Of a stretch of DNA of 64,000 nucleotides, positions 44,523 to 53,172 are shown piece by piece. The DNA lies in assembly GCA_963782465.1 (NCBI GenBank), contig CAWAJR010000002.1, positions 558,001 through 622,000 on the forward strand, written 5' to 3'. The notes beneath the pieces were generated by a model. It did no database searches. It was not told the origin of the DNA and saw nothing but the letters and a program-made list of their open reading frames with translations. Positions within the stretch are counted from its first letter, which is position 1, and the number at the start of each line of letters is the position of its first letter. The position numbers and the translations under genes were made by a program. Origin of the DNA: JAODBJ01 sp963782465. GTDB lineage: Bacteria > Actinomycetota > Acidimicrobiia > IMCC26256 > PALSA-610.

Positions 44523-45506
44523 ATGCTCGTATCTCCGCCCGTTGCCGAGCCGCCTGCCGAGCCGGTCGCCGCCCTCCGGGTCGGCGGCCTGACGAAGCGG
44601 TACGGGCCGCGGCTCGCCCTCGACGGCGTGTCGCTCGAACTGGCCGCCGGGGAGGTCGTCGGGCTGCTCGGTCCGAACGGCGCCGGAAAGACGACCCTCG
44701 TGTCGATCGTCGCCGGGCTTCGCCGCGCCGACGGCGGAACGGTGCACGTCGCCGGCCTCGACGTGGCCGCCGCGCCGAGGCGCGCCCGTGCGCTCGTCGG
44801 CTACGCGCCACAGGACAGCGGTGTGTACGAAGTGTTGACCGTGCACGACAACCTGCGGTTCTTCGGCGAACTCGTCGGGTTGCGCCGCCACGCGCTGGCG
44901 GCACGGATCGACGAGGTCGCGACCGCGTTGCGCCTCGAGTCGCTCATGGCCCGCGTCGCCCACGAGCTGTCGGGCGGCGAGAAGCGACGCCTGCACACCG
45001 CGATCGCGTTCTTGCACCGGCCGCCACTGCTGCTCCTCGACGAACCGACCGTCGGGGCCGACATCGAGACGCGCGCCGCGCTGCTCGAAACCGTGCGCGC
45101 GCAGGCCGACGACGGATCGGCGATCGTGTACTCCACCCACTATCTCCCCGAGGTCGAATCGCTGCACGCGTCGGTCGCGATCCTCGACCACGGTCGGTTC
45201 GTCGCGACGGGTCGGGTCGACGATCTCGTCGCCCGCTACGGCGTGTCGGCCGCGCAACTCACCTTCGACGGGAGCGCACCGGCCTGCGCCGCCGGCGACG
45301 CGCACGTCGTGCGCGAGGGGAACACCCTTCGCGTCGCGGCGGTCAACCCGGCAACCGCGGCCGCCGAGCTCATCAGCCGTCTCGGCCCGGAGACCCGTCG
45401 CCTGCGCGACGTCGAACTGATCCGCCCGAGTCTCGACAGCGTGTTCCTCGCTGTCACCGGCCGGCGTTACGGCGACGAAATGGGGGCGAATGTCACCGCG
45501 GCGTAG
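44523..45506 (+). CDS. ABC transporter ATP-binding protein (ABC-2 exporter type)
   Basis: A 327-residue DrrA/CcmA-like ATPase: Walker A GPNGAGKTT, Q-loop YAPQDSGVYE, signature LSGGEKRR, Walker B LLLLDEPTVGAD and H-loop YSTHYLPE. The C-terminal 90 residues are the usual regulatory extension. No ribosome site precedes the ATG at 44523, in line with a leaderless message; a GTG at 44505 lies inside the operator. It pairs with the overlapping permease, probably to export a drug or lipid. Confidence 0.9.
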   Translation: MLVSPPVAEPPAEPVAALRVGGLTKRYGPRLALDGVSLELAAGEVVGLLGPNGAGKTTLVSIVAGLRRADGGTVHVAGLDVAAAPRRARALVGYAPQDSGVYEVLTVHDNLRFFGELVGLRRHALAARIDEVATALRLESLMARVAHELSGGEKRRLHTAIAFLHRPPLLLLDEPTVGADIETRAALLETVRAQADDGSAIVYSTHYLPEVESLHASVAILDHGRFVATGRVDDLVARYGVSAAQLTFDGSAPACAAGDAHVVREGNTLRVAAVNPATAAAELISRLGPETRRLRDVELIRPSLDSVFLAVTGRRYGDEMGANVTAA

Positions 45507-46263
45507 CCTCGCCATCAGCCGGAACGAATTGCGGGTGCTGCGGCGCGACCCGTCGCCGCTCGTCATCCTGATCGTGATGCCGTTGATCGTCGTACCGATC
45601 TTCCGGGCGACGTTCCGGGCCGCGCTCCTGCTGTCGGGCCACACCGGCGTGTCGGGTGCCGAGTTCGCGGTGCCGGGGCAGGCGGTGGAGTTCCTCTTCT
45701 TCCTCGCGCCGACGGTCGGCTTCGCGTTCTTCCGCGAGCACGGGTGGGGAACCTGGGCGCGGCTGCGGGCGAGCCCGGCGTCGTCGAGCGAGATCATGCT
45801 CGGCAAGGCCCTCCCCCTCCTCGCGGTCGGCGCGGCCCAATTGTTCGTGCTGTTCGCCCTCGGGGCGTTCGGTCTCGACATGCACGTGAAGGGCTCGGTG
45901 CTCGGCGTGGCCCTCGTGAGCGGCGCGCTGCTCGTCTGCGTGGTGTCGCTCGGTCTCGCGCTCACCGCGGTGCTGCGCACGCTCCAACAGCTCAGCGCGG
46001 TCGGTTACGTCGGCGCGACGCTGTTCGGCGCGGTCGGTGGTGCACTCGTACCGCTCGCAACCCTGCCCCGCTGGGCGCGCCACCTCTCGCCGATCACACC
46101 GCAGTACTGGGCGATGCGCGGCTACCAGTCGTGCATCCTCGACGGCCGCGGTACCGGCGCGGCCCTTCTCCCCGTCGCGGTGTTGCTCGCGTTCACTGCA
46201 GGCTTCGCCGTCGTCGCCCGGCTGCGCTTCCGCTTCAACGACGACAAGATCGGCTGGAACTGA
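45490..46263 (+). CDS. ABC-2 type transporter permease
   Basis: A 257-residue membrane protein with about six helices. The first follows RRDPSPLVILIVMPLIVVPIF, and the conserved ABC-2 features are GTWARLRASPASSSEIMLGK (coupling region) and LSPITPQYWAMRGYQS near the end. It overlaps the ATPase gene by 17 bases. The stop TGA ends on the first base of palindrome copy 4. Confidence 0.88.
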   Translation: MSPRRSLAISRNELRVLRRDPSPLVILIVMPLIVVPIFRATFRAALLLSGHTGVSGAEFAVPGQAVEFLFFLAPTVGFAFFREHGWGTWARLRASPASSSEIMLGKALPLLAVGAAQLFVLFALGAFGLDMHVKGSVLGVALVSGALLVCVVSLGLALTAVLRTLQQLSAVGYVGATLFGAVGGALVPLATLPRWARHLSPITPQYWAMRGYQSCILDGRGTGAALLPVAVLLAFTAGFAVVARLRFRFNDDKIGWN

Positions 46264-46307
46264 CATGCGTCGATAGCTATCGCTATTCGATAGCTATCGA
46301 CGCACGT
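46263..46307. repeat. 45-bp double palindrome (family A), copy 4
   Basis: Both 12-bp cores (cgatagctatcg) are intact; the outer left arm has one change (acatgcgt) and the loop is ctatt. It lies between the convergent permease and amidohydrolase genes. The amidohydrolase stop codon (46283-46285) is in the loop. Confidence 0.95.
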
Positions 46308-47707
46308 GTTTCGACGATGGTGCCATCGAAGAACGACGGGTTCATCCCCGCGTGCAGGCGCGCCGGGTTGAGGAACGTGAACTCGCGGAACTCCTGCTCG
46401 CCGATCACGCCTTCTTCGACGAGCTCGTAGGCCTCCTCGACCGGCTCGGTCATGTCGACGACGTCCCAGTGCGAGATGTCGGAACCGAAGATCGGCCGCA
46501 ACCGGGCGCCGGCGGGATTGACCCGCTCGTCGAACGCCCATGCGACCAGACGGTCGTCGGCTTCGCACCCGAAGTAGAAGTTGGGTACGAACCGGTCACG
46601 GATCGCCTCGACCGAATCGACCATCGCGGCCTCGAACTCGTCGAGTCGCTCGGGCCTCGCGCTCGGCCGCGAAAAATAGGCGCGCAACAGATCGAGCGCA
46701 CCGCGCACCCGTTCGTCACCGTACTGATCGAACAGGGCCATGAGCGCGTCGACGTCGAGCAGATCGGGGTCGAGCGCCTCGATGTCGCGGCCGTTGCGCT
46801 TCTGCCAATGCCCGACGAGGTCGCCGAGCAGGCTGCACGCCCACGCGACGCCGCCTTCGAGGAAGCCGAAGCGCAGCGCCGGGAAACGGGCCGTCACCCC
46901 CGACAGGAACAGCGACTTGCAGAGCGACTCGTGGCTGGCACCGAGACCGCCGATGTGGTTGTACACGTAGCTCGTGGCCGACCGCGTCACACGATGACCC
47001 TGCAGCGAACTGTGGAACACCGGGGCGATGCCCAGTTCGACGCACTTCGACCACAGCGGGTCGTAGTCGTACGCGCTGTCGACACCGAACGTATCGAGGC
47101 GGTACGCGCCCTCGACGCCGATCGGCCGTCGCGCGTGCCCCGCGAAGACCGCGGTCTTGAACCCGAGGTCGCGCACCGCGTACTCGAGTTCGTCGACCGC
47201 GAGTTTCGGGTCGAGCATCGGCACCAATGCACCCACGGTCGTGCGGTCGCGATACGGGGCGAACTGGCTCGCCAGCGCGCGGTTCGCGGCCCGGCACCGC
47301 ATACCGATCAGTTCGTCGTCGGCCACCTCCAGGTACGACAACGTCATCGACGGGTACAGGATCGTGAAGTCGATCCCGAGTTCGTCGAGCCGTTCGTAGA
47401 GCAACGCGGGCAGATGAGCCGTCGCGCGGTCGCGCACGTTCTTCGTGGCCCAGCCCCACCACGACGGCATCGCCTGCCATCCGGGAGCACGCGCGCCGAG
47501 GTGCGACGCGAGCACGGTCGACGTGTCGGTGAGACCGGTATTCGGTGCGTACCGATCGCGAACTTCCGCGCCGCCCATCTCTTCGAGGTAGGTGAGCATC
47601 TCCTCGTCGAGCAACGGGCCGATTTCCACGAAGTGGCCGTCGGCATCGATGATCGGGTGCGACAACTGCGCGCGCACTCGCGCTGCCTTCGTCGGCGAAG
47701 CGCTCAT
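46283..47707 (-). CDS. Amidohydrolase family protein (amidohydrolase_2)
   Basis: A 474-residue metal-dependent hydrolase. IIDADGHFVE gives the D-x-D-x-H first metal site, VFHSSLQGH and FGFLEGGVAW are inner-strand motifs, and FGSDISHWD near residue 420 holds the late Asp. Members decarboxylate or hydrolyse aromatic and small cyclic acids. The last eight or so residues (RASIAIE) are encoded by palindrome copy 4. The ATG overlaps the upstream CitE-like stop by 4 bases. Confidence 0.88.
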   Translation of the reverse strand: MSASPTKAARVRAQLSHPIIDADGHFVEIGPLLDEEMLTYLEEMGGAEVRDRYAPNTGLTDTSTVLASHLGARAPGWQAMPSWWGWATKNVRDRATAHLPALLYERLDELGIDFTILYPSMTLSYLEVADDELIGMRCRAANRALASQFAPYRDRTTVGALVPMLDPKLAVDELEYAVRDLGFKTAVFAGHARRPIGVEGAYRLDTFGVDSAYDYDPLWSKCVELGIAPVFHSSLQGHRVTRSATSYVYNHIGGLGASHESLCKSLFLSGVTARFPALRFGFLEGGVAWACSLLGDLVGHWQKRNGRDIEALDPDLLDVDALMALFDQYGDERVRGALDLLRAYFSRPSARPERLDEFEAAMVDSVEAIRDRFVPNFYFGCEADDRLVAWAFDERVNPAGARLRPIFGSDISHWDVVDMTEPVEEAYELVEEGVIGEQEFREFTFLNPARLHAGMNPSFFDGTIVETRASIAIE

Positions 47708-48636
47708 GCCACGCCCAACTCGTTCGCCCACACGAGCAGCTTGCGGGCGGTCGCGACGTGCGCGATGTGCACCTCGTGCCCCTCGCCCTGGTTGGCGTCG
47801 CCGTACACGACCCGCTCCCCCGCCGCTTCGGCTTCCGTGGTCATCCGGTCGAGGTCCTGCCAGTACGCGATCTCGGCCTCGGTCGGGGTGAACGCGGCGT
47901 TCACGATCGGCACGTGCTCCTTGTTGCCCATCATCATCCCGAAGTAGCCGATGTCGCGCAGTTCCGAGCACCATGCCTGCAGCCCGTCGATATCGTCGTT
48001 CGCGCCGCCCCACATCCCGCTGATCGGGTAGCGGATACCTGCTGCCCGCGCGTCGATGAGCACCTTCTCGCGGATGTAGAGCGTCTCGGTGCCGCGCCGC
48101 GTCCAGCGGAAACCGATGTCGGCGCAGATGTCGCCGAACCGTGAGATCGCGCCACCCATGTACGCGACGCGCTCCGACGCCATCGCGATGTCGTACGCGT
48201 TGCGGATCGCGGCCGCGTTCTCGAGGATCGGGTAGAGCAGCGTGCTCCCGCGGTCGATCCCGAACTCGACTTCGAGGCACGTGAGGATCGCGTCGGCCGC
48301 GTGCACGTCGGCGGGGCCGGTGATCTTCGGGAGCAACACGCCGGTGACCTTCGCGTGCAGCACCGCTTGCAGATCGCGCAGGATCATCCCCGACGACACT
48401 GGCTGTACCCGCACGAAGTAGCGCGGCGCGCCCGCGCCGACGGGCGCGTCTTCGAGGAACTCGCGCACGAGCCCGCGAGCGCGCACGCGGGTCGCTTCGG
48501 GGCACGGCGTGCGCGGTTCCTCGACGTCGAGGAACAGCGCGTCGGCTCCCGACTTCACGTTCTCGGCGAGGCGCGCTTCCTGGTCGCCGGGCGTGTAGAG
48601 AAGCGAACGCACCGGTTTGGCATCGGCTTTGGTCAC
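47704..48636 (-). CDS. HpcH/HpaI aldolase / CitE-like lyase
   Basis: A 310-residue TIM-barrel protein. VRSLLYTPGDQEARLAENVKSGADALFLDVEEP contains the family start (SLLYTPG) and the acidic DVEE metal site. VTGVLLPKI and LLYPILENAAAIRNAYDIA follow as usual for CitE-like lyases of malyl-, citramalyl- or beta-hydroxyacyl-CoA. GTG at 48636 gives the normal family N-terminus; GTGs at 48645 and 48657 are alternatives. It is coupled to the amidohydrolase at 46283. Confidence 0.82.
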   Translation of the reverse strand: MTKADAKPVRSLLYTPGDQEARLAENVKSGADALFLDVEEPRTPCPEATRVRARGLVREFLEDAPVGAGAPRYFVRVQPVSSGMILRDLQAVLHAKVTGVLLPKITGPADVHAADAILTCLEVEFGIDRGSTLLYPILENAAAIRNAYDIAMASERVAYMGGAISRFGDICADIGFRWTRRGTETLYIREKVLIDARAAGIRYPISGMWGGANDDIDGLQAWCSELRDIGYFGMMMGNKEHVPIVNAAFTPTEAEIAYWQDLDRMTTEAEAAGERVVYGDANQGEGHEVHIAHVATARKLLVWANELGVA

Positions 48637-48703
48637 GGCGCCCACGCTCGCGGTCACCGGGACGCCCGTCAAGACGCGCAGTAGGGTCGATCGCACGTAC
48701 CGT

Positions 48704-49783
48704 TTGATCTCCGCCGACAGCCACGTGAACGAACCACCCGACCTGTGGCGCGCCCGCGTGCCGGCGAAGTTCGCCGACCGTGCGCCGCGTATCGAGTCGT
48801 TCGACGAGGGCGACGCGTGGGTGCTCGACGGCGTGCGCGACCCGATCACCTTCGGCATGAACGCCTGCGCCGGCCTCGAACCGGAGCAAATGGTCGGCTG
48901 GAAACGTTTCGACGAGATCCGCCCCGGCGGCTACGACCCCGCGGCCCGCATCGACGAGATGCGCGCCGACGGGGTCGACGCCGAGGTGCTCTACCCCACG
49001 CCCCGCCTCGCGCAGGCGGTCGTCGCGTACCAGGAACCCGACTTCCACCTCGCGCTCGTGCGCGCGTACAACGACTGGCTGTCGGAGTACGTGGCGCACG
49101 CGCCGGACCGTTTCGGCGGGCTCGTCATGCTCCCGAACCGCGGCGCCGAACAGGCAGTGGCGGAGGTCGAACGGGTCATCGGCCGGCCCGGCATCCGCGG
49201 CGCCGTCATGGGCTGCTACCCGAACGGCACCCTGCAGCTCACCGCGGAAGACGACAAGTGCTTCGGCTATCTCGCCGAAGCGGGGATCCCGCTCTCCATT
49301 CACGTCTCGCTGACCCAGGGGATGCCGTCGGCACACCGCTCACCATTGCCCGGCTACGGGCGCTTCTTCGACGCGCCGAACCGGATCGTGCAGATGATCT
49401 TCGCCGGGGTGTTCGACCGTTTCCCGAACCTGCACCTCGTGGTGGCCGAAGTCGACTGCGGTTGGGTCCCCTACTTCAAAGAACAGGTCGACAACAACTA
49501 CCGGCGGCTCGCGCCGGTGAGCGACTTCACGATCGTCGACCGACCGAGCCGTTACGTGGAGCGCAACGTCTCGTTCACGTACATCACCGACCCGTTCGGC
49601 ATCCGTAACCGCGACGAGATCGGCGTCGACAACATCCTCTGGTCGAGCGACTACCCGCACATCAGCGCAGACTGGCCGAACTCGTGGCGCTCGATCCAAG
49701 CGACGTTCTCCGGGGTGCCGGCCGCCGAGCGGGAAAAGATCCTCGCCGGCAACGCGGCGCGCCTCTACAGGTTCACGGCGTAG
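48704..49783 (+). CDS. Amidohydrolase family protein (amidohydrolase_2), start uncertain
   Basis: About 359 residues. ISADSHVNEPPDLW gives the D-x-H metal site, IPLSIHVSL an inner-barrel His, and ILWSSDYPHISADWPNSW the late Asp and conserved C-terminal motif. Homologues usually start with M-TYRLISADSH; here the codons before TYR are gtc-gat-cgc, with no ATG or GTG. TTG 48704 (inside that stretch) or TTG 48617 must be used, or the start has been mutated. It is divergent from the CitE-like gene. Confidence 0.8.
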   Translation: MISADSHVNEPPDLWRARVPAKFADRAPRIESFDEGDAWVLDGVRDPITFGMNACAGLEPEQMVGWKRFDEIRPGGYDPAARIDEMRADGVDAEVLYPTPRLAQAVVAYQEPDFHLALVRAYNDWLSEYVAHAPDRFGGLVMLPNRGAEQAVAEVERVIGRPGIRGAVMGCYPNGTLQLTAEDDKCFGYLAEAGIPLSIHVSLTQGMPSAHRSPLPGYGRFFDAPNRIVQMIFAGVFDRFPNLHLVVAEVDCGWVPYFKEQVDNNYRRLAPVSDFTIVDRPSRYVERNVSFTYITDPFGIRNRDEIGVDNILWSSDYPHISADWPNSWRSIQATFSGVPAAEREKILAGNAARLYRFTA

Positions 49784-49900
49784 CCCGGCGAGCAGGACGC
49801 CACGCTCAGGCAGTTGCCCGTTGCGTCACGCAATGCCAGGTGACGGCACCGTTCAACGTCCGGCCGTCGGCGCTGACGCCCGGAGCGATCGGAAGCCGAG

Positions 49901-51496
49901 CTACACCTTTTCGGCCGCGACGCGTCGCCGGATGTCGTCTCGGAGCGCGCCCTTCGCCACCTTGCCGCCCGATGCCCGCGGGAGTTCGTCGAGTACGACG
50001 AGCCGCTCCGGCAGCCATTCCTTCGACACGCCTCTCGCCTCGAGATGCGCGATGAGATCGTCGAAGGTCAGTGAGGTGCCCGGCCGCAACTCCACGTACG
50101 CGCAGACCCGCTCGCCGAAAACCTCGTCGGGCATCGAGACCGCGGCGACGATCCCGACGGCGGGGTGGGTCGCGATCTCACGCTCCACCGCCGGCGCGCT
50201 GATGTTCTTCCCGCCGCGAATGATGATGTCGGAAGTGCGGCCGACGACGCGCAGGTAGCCGTCGGCGTCGAGCTCGCAGAGATCACCGATCCGCATCCAG
50301 CCGTCGTCGGTGAGCAGTTGCTCGTTCGCGACGGCGTCGTCGAGGTAACCGAAACAGGTCGCCGGCCCCTTGCACACGGGGTGGCCGGCCGTGAACGGTT
50401 CGGTGATGTCGCGATCTTCGTCGTCGAGCAGGCGCACCTGCATCTCGGGGATGGGGCGGCCCGCGGTCGTGAGCCGGTGTTCGCGGTCGTCGCGCAACGT
50501 CGTACCGCTCAACACGCCGGTTTCGTTCGAACCGTAGAACTGCAACACCCGCGCGCCGGTCCGGTCCTCGAACTGCGCCGCCGCCTCGTACGGCACCATC
50601 TCGCCGCCGGTGAACATGCAGCGCAACGACGACAGGTCGTGCTCGGTGCCGCCAGCGGCTTGCAACATCATGACGAACTGCGTGCTGACGCAGGCCAGCA
50701 CGGTCACCTGTTCCCGTTCGATGGTACGCAGCGCGTCGGCGGCGTCGAACCGCGCCGCCAGCACGGTGGTCGCGCCGAGCACGGCGGGCGTGAAGTGCGC
50801 GGTCCACAACCCGAAACCGAATGGCGCGGGGAGCAACGAGAAGAAGATGTCGTCGGAGCCGAGGTCCCCCGCTTGCAGCGCGAGCTGGTGGAAGAACATC
50901 CACCGGTTCTCGTTGTGCAACACGCACTTCGGAAGGCCGGTGGTACCCGACGTCGAGTTGATCATGAACACGTCGTCGGGGCCGTAGCGGCGTTCGGCGA
51001 TGGCGACGGGGTCGGTCGGCGCTTCGATCGGGAGCACGAAGTGGTGCTCGATCTCGATGCCCTCGGCCCGCCACGCGCCGACGACGGCGCCGGCCGCCCG
51101 TCCCCGCAACTCCGGCGGCGTCACGATGCCCGTCGCGTGCGTCTTCGCCAGCAGGTGGCGCACCTCGTGGTCGCCGGCCCGGCTTCCGATGCCGACGACG
51201 GTGACACCGGCGCGTTCGGCACCGACGTATGCCTCGTGTACCGCGGCGCCGTCGGGGAGCCACACCGCGAGGCGCGAGCCTCGGGGAACACCCGCCGCGA
51301 CGATCGCGCCCGCGACGCGGGTGGCGTTGGCGTCGTACTCGGCCCAGGTGGTCGGCCCGGTGTCGTCGATGAACGCGAGCGCGCTCGGCCGGCGTTGCGC
51401 CCAGCGCGCGACGGCATCGCCGACGGTCTCGTCGCCCCACCACCCGCGCCGCCGGTACTCGGCCACCGTCGCCGGGTCGTGGTGCGCCAGCCGCAT
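49901..51496 (-). CDS. AMP-dependent acyl-CoA synthetase
   Basis: A 531-residue ANL-superfamily ligase. The phosphate-binding motif is INSTSGTTGLPKC, the A5 motif is QFYGSNETG, A7-A8 are GWMRIGDLCELDADGYLRVVGRTSDII in part (GDLCELD, GRTSDIIIRGGKNIS) and the C-terminal catalytic Lys is in RASGGKVAKG. It activates a carboxylic acid through an acyl-adenylate. It follows the DapA-like gene directly (51497), so both act in one pathway. Confidence 0.92.
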   Translation of the reverse strand: MRLAHHDPATVAEYRRRGWWGDETVGDAVARWAQRRPSALAFIDDTGPTTWAEYDANATRVAGAIVAAGVPRGSRLAVWLPDGAAVHEAYVGAERAGVTVVGIGSRAGDHEVRHLLAKTHATGIVTPPELRGRAAGAVVGAWRAEGIEIEHHFVLPIEAPTDPVAIAERRYGPDDVFMINSTSGTTGLPKCVLHNENRWMFFHQLALQAGDLGSDDIFFSLLPAPFGFGLWTAHFTPAVLGATTVLAARFDAADALRTIEREQVTVLACVSTQFVMMLQAAGGTEHDLSSLRCMFTGGEMVPYEAAAQFEDRTGARVLQFYGSNETGVLSGTTLRDDREHRLTTAGRPIPEMQVRLLDDEDRDITEPFTAGHPVCKGPATCFGYLDDAVANEQLLTDDGWMRIGDLCELDADGYLRVVGRTSDIIIRGGKNISAPAVEREIATHPAVGIVAAVSMPDEVFGERVCAYVELRPGTSLTFDDLIAHLEARGVSKEWLPERLVVLDELPRASGGKVAKGALRDDIRRRVAAEKV

Positions 51497-52415
51497 TCAG
51501 ATGCCTTCGCTCGCGCGCAAGCCGAGCGTGTCGACCGCTTCGAGGATCGCCGCGACCCACGGTTCGGGGACTTCCAGGCGCGGGCGGCGCGGTACCCCAC
51601 CGGGGAGCCCGAGCGCGCGCAACGCACCCTTGATGCCACTCACACCACCGTGCGCCTGCACGACGGTGAAGCATCGCATCACGACCGAATAGGCGCTCCA
51701 CCACGCCCACGAGGTCGGCACGCGCCCACGCATCGACGACGGCCACGCACGCGCGCGGCGCCAGGTTCGCTTCCGAGACGAGGTAGCCCTGCGCACCGAG
51801 CGCGAGGGCCGCGGGCGCCTGTGCCGGGCCGCCGACGTGCACCTCCGCCCGGCCGTCGATCGCGTCGAGTACCCGCACGAGGTACGTGAGGTCGGGGTTG
51901 GTGACGTTGACGCCGATCAGGTGCGGGTAGTCGTCGAGCAGCCGGCCGATCAGCTCCGGCTCGACGAAGTAGCCGACCGACTGGTGCGTCGAGAGCACGC
52001 TCGGGAAGGCGGTCGCGTCGAGGACGTCGCGGAAGTAGGCCTCCTGCTCGTCGGGGCGCGGTCGCCGGCCGTGGCCCGGGTCGAGCGAATAGATCTGCGC
52101 GGCATCGACACCCGCGGCGCGCGCGGTGCGTACGAACTCGATCATCTCCGCCGCCTGGCGGGGCTCCACGCCCATCGCCCGCACCGGCACCGTGCCTTGC
52201 AACTCCTCGGACGCGATCTCGAGGACCCGGCGTCGCTCGGGGGCGGCGAGCACGTACCCCTCGCCGCTGCCGCCGCCGCCCGCGTACACCCCGATCCCGG
52301 TCGCGGCCATGCGCCGCAGGTGCGAGCGCAACGCCGGCTCGTCGAGGCTGCCGTCGGCCGCGAACGGCGTGATGCTGATCACGTACGCGGTCGGTCGGCG
52401 TTGCGGTCCCGGCAC
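51497..52415 (-). CDS. Dihydrodipicolinate synthase (DapA) family protein, one frameshift
   Basis: About 306 residues in two frames. The first part has VISITPFAADGSLDEPALRSHLRRM in outline, then GGGGSGEGYVLAAPERRRVLE and VLSTHQSVGYFVEPEL. Near 51700 the frame changes and continues as YSVVMRCFTVVQAHGGVSGIKGALRALGLPGG in parts, the normal C-terminus. The catalytic Lys position in the barrel reads IGVNVTN, where DapA has K, so aldolase chemistry is doubtful. Start GTG 52415. The shift is probably a 2-base loss. Confidence 0.75.
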
Positions 52416-52484
52416 CCCGCCCGTTTAGCAGGTCGGTGGCGGCCACCACCATGTGCGGCGTCACCCGTCGGTACCGTTGCCGGT

Positions 52485-53030
52485 GTGCCCGCCGATGTCA
52501 TCGTGTTGAACGGGTTCTCCAGCGCGGGCAAAACGTCGATCGCGCGGGCGTTGCAGTCGCTCCTCGCCGAACCGTTCTTGACGTTCGGGATCGACACCCT
52601 TCTCCTCGCCCTGCCGTTCGTGGCCGAGAACGAACCTTTCGGCATCGAGTTCTTCTCCGACGGTCGCGTCGTCGCCGGTGAGGAGTTCCGCCGTATCGAG
52701 CGCACCTGGTACGAAGCGCTCGCCACCATCGCGCGCTCGGGCACCGGCCTGATCATCGACGAGGTGTTCCTCGGGGGCGGCGCGTCACAAGCACGGCTGC
52801 GCGCGGCGCTCGACGGCCTCGACGTGATGTGGGTCGGCGTCGATTGCGACGTCGACGTCGCCATGGCGCGAGAACGCGCGCGCGGTGATCGCGTTCAGGG
52901 GATGGTCGCCGTGCAGAAGAGCCTCGTGCACGAGGGCGTGGAGTACGACCTGCGCGTCGACACGACCGCGACGGCGGCGGCCGACTGCGCGGCGCTGATC
53001 GTTGCGCATCGTGACCGGGCACGGTCGTGA
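52485..53030 (+). CDS. Chloramphenicol phosphotransferase-like protein
   Basis: A 181-residue P-loop protein. VIVLNGFSSAGKTSIARALQ holds the Walker A GFSSAGKTS with the SSAGK typical of the CPT family. LIIDEVFLGG is the acidic strand with the likely catalytic Asp, and VGVDCDVDVAMARERARGDR is the conserved nucleotide/lid segment. Members phosphorylate antibiotics or other small molecules; the substrate is unproven. Start GTG 52485. Confidence 0.85.
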   Translation: MPADVIVLNGFSSAGKTSIARALQSLLAEPFLTFGIDTLLLALPFVAENEPFGIEFFSDGRVVAGEEFRRIERTWYEALATIARSGTGLIIDEVFLGGGASQARLRAALDGLDVMWVGVDCDVDVAMARERARGDRVQGMVAVQKSLVHEGVEYDLRVDTTATAAADCAALIVAHRDRARS

Positions 53031-53172
53031 AGTCGCGCCCGCGCCAGTTCTTTCCTTTACCGAATCTTTGCCAATTCCCGTTGGGTTTCGCGGTTCGGAT
53101 CGCTGTGTTCGCGATCGAACGTCCGTAGGATCCCCGCTCGACAGTCGCCGGTCGCGACGCGAAGGACGGGAC

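Noticed and set aside
9696..46307. The palindromes as ends of insertion sequences
   Set aside because: No transposase remnant or target-site duplication is visible between or beside the copies; the enclosed genes are ordinary.
9661..46420. A shared peptide tail (CVDSYRY-AIAIDAR type) at the ends of several open frames, looking like a conserved motif
   Set aside because: It is the translation of the 45-bp palindrome in whichever frame runs through it, not a protein motif, apart from the real tail of the gene at 46283.
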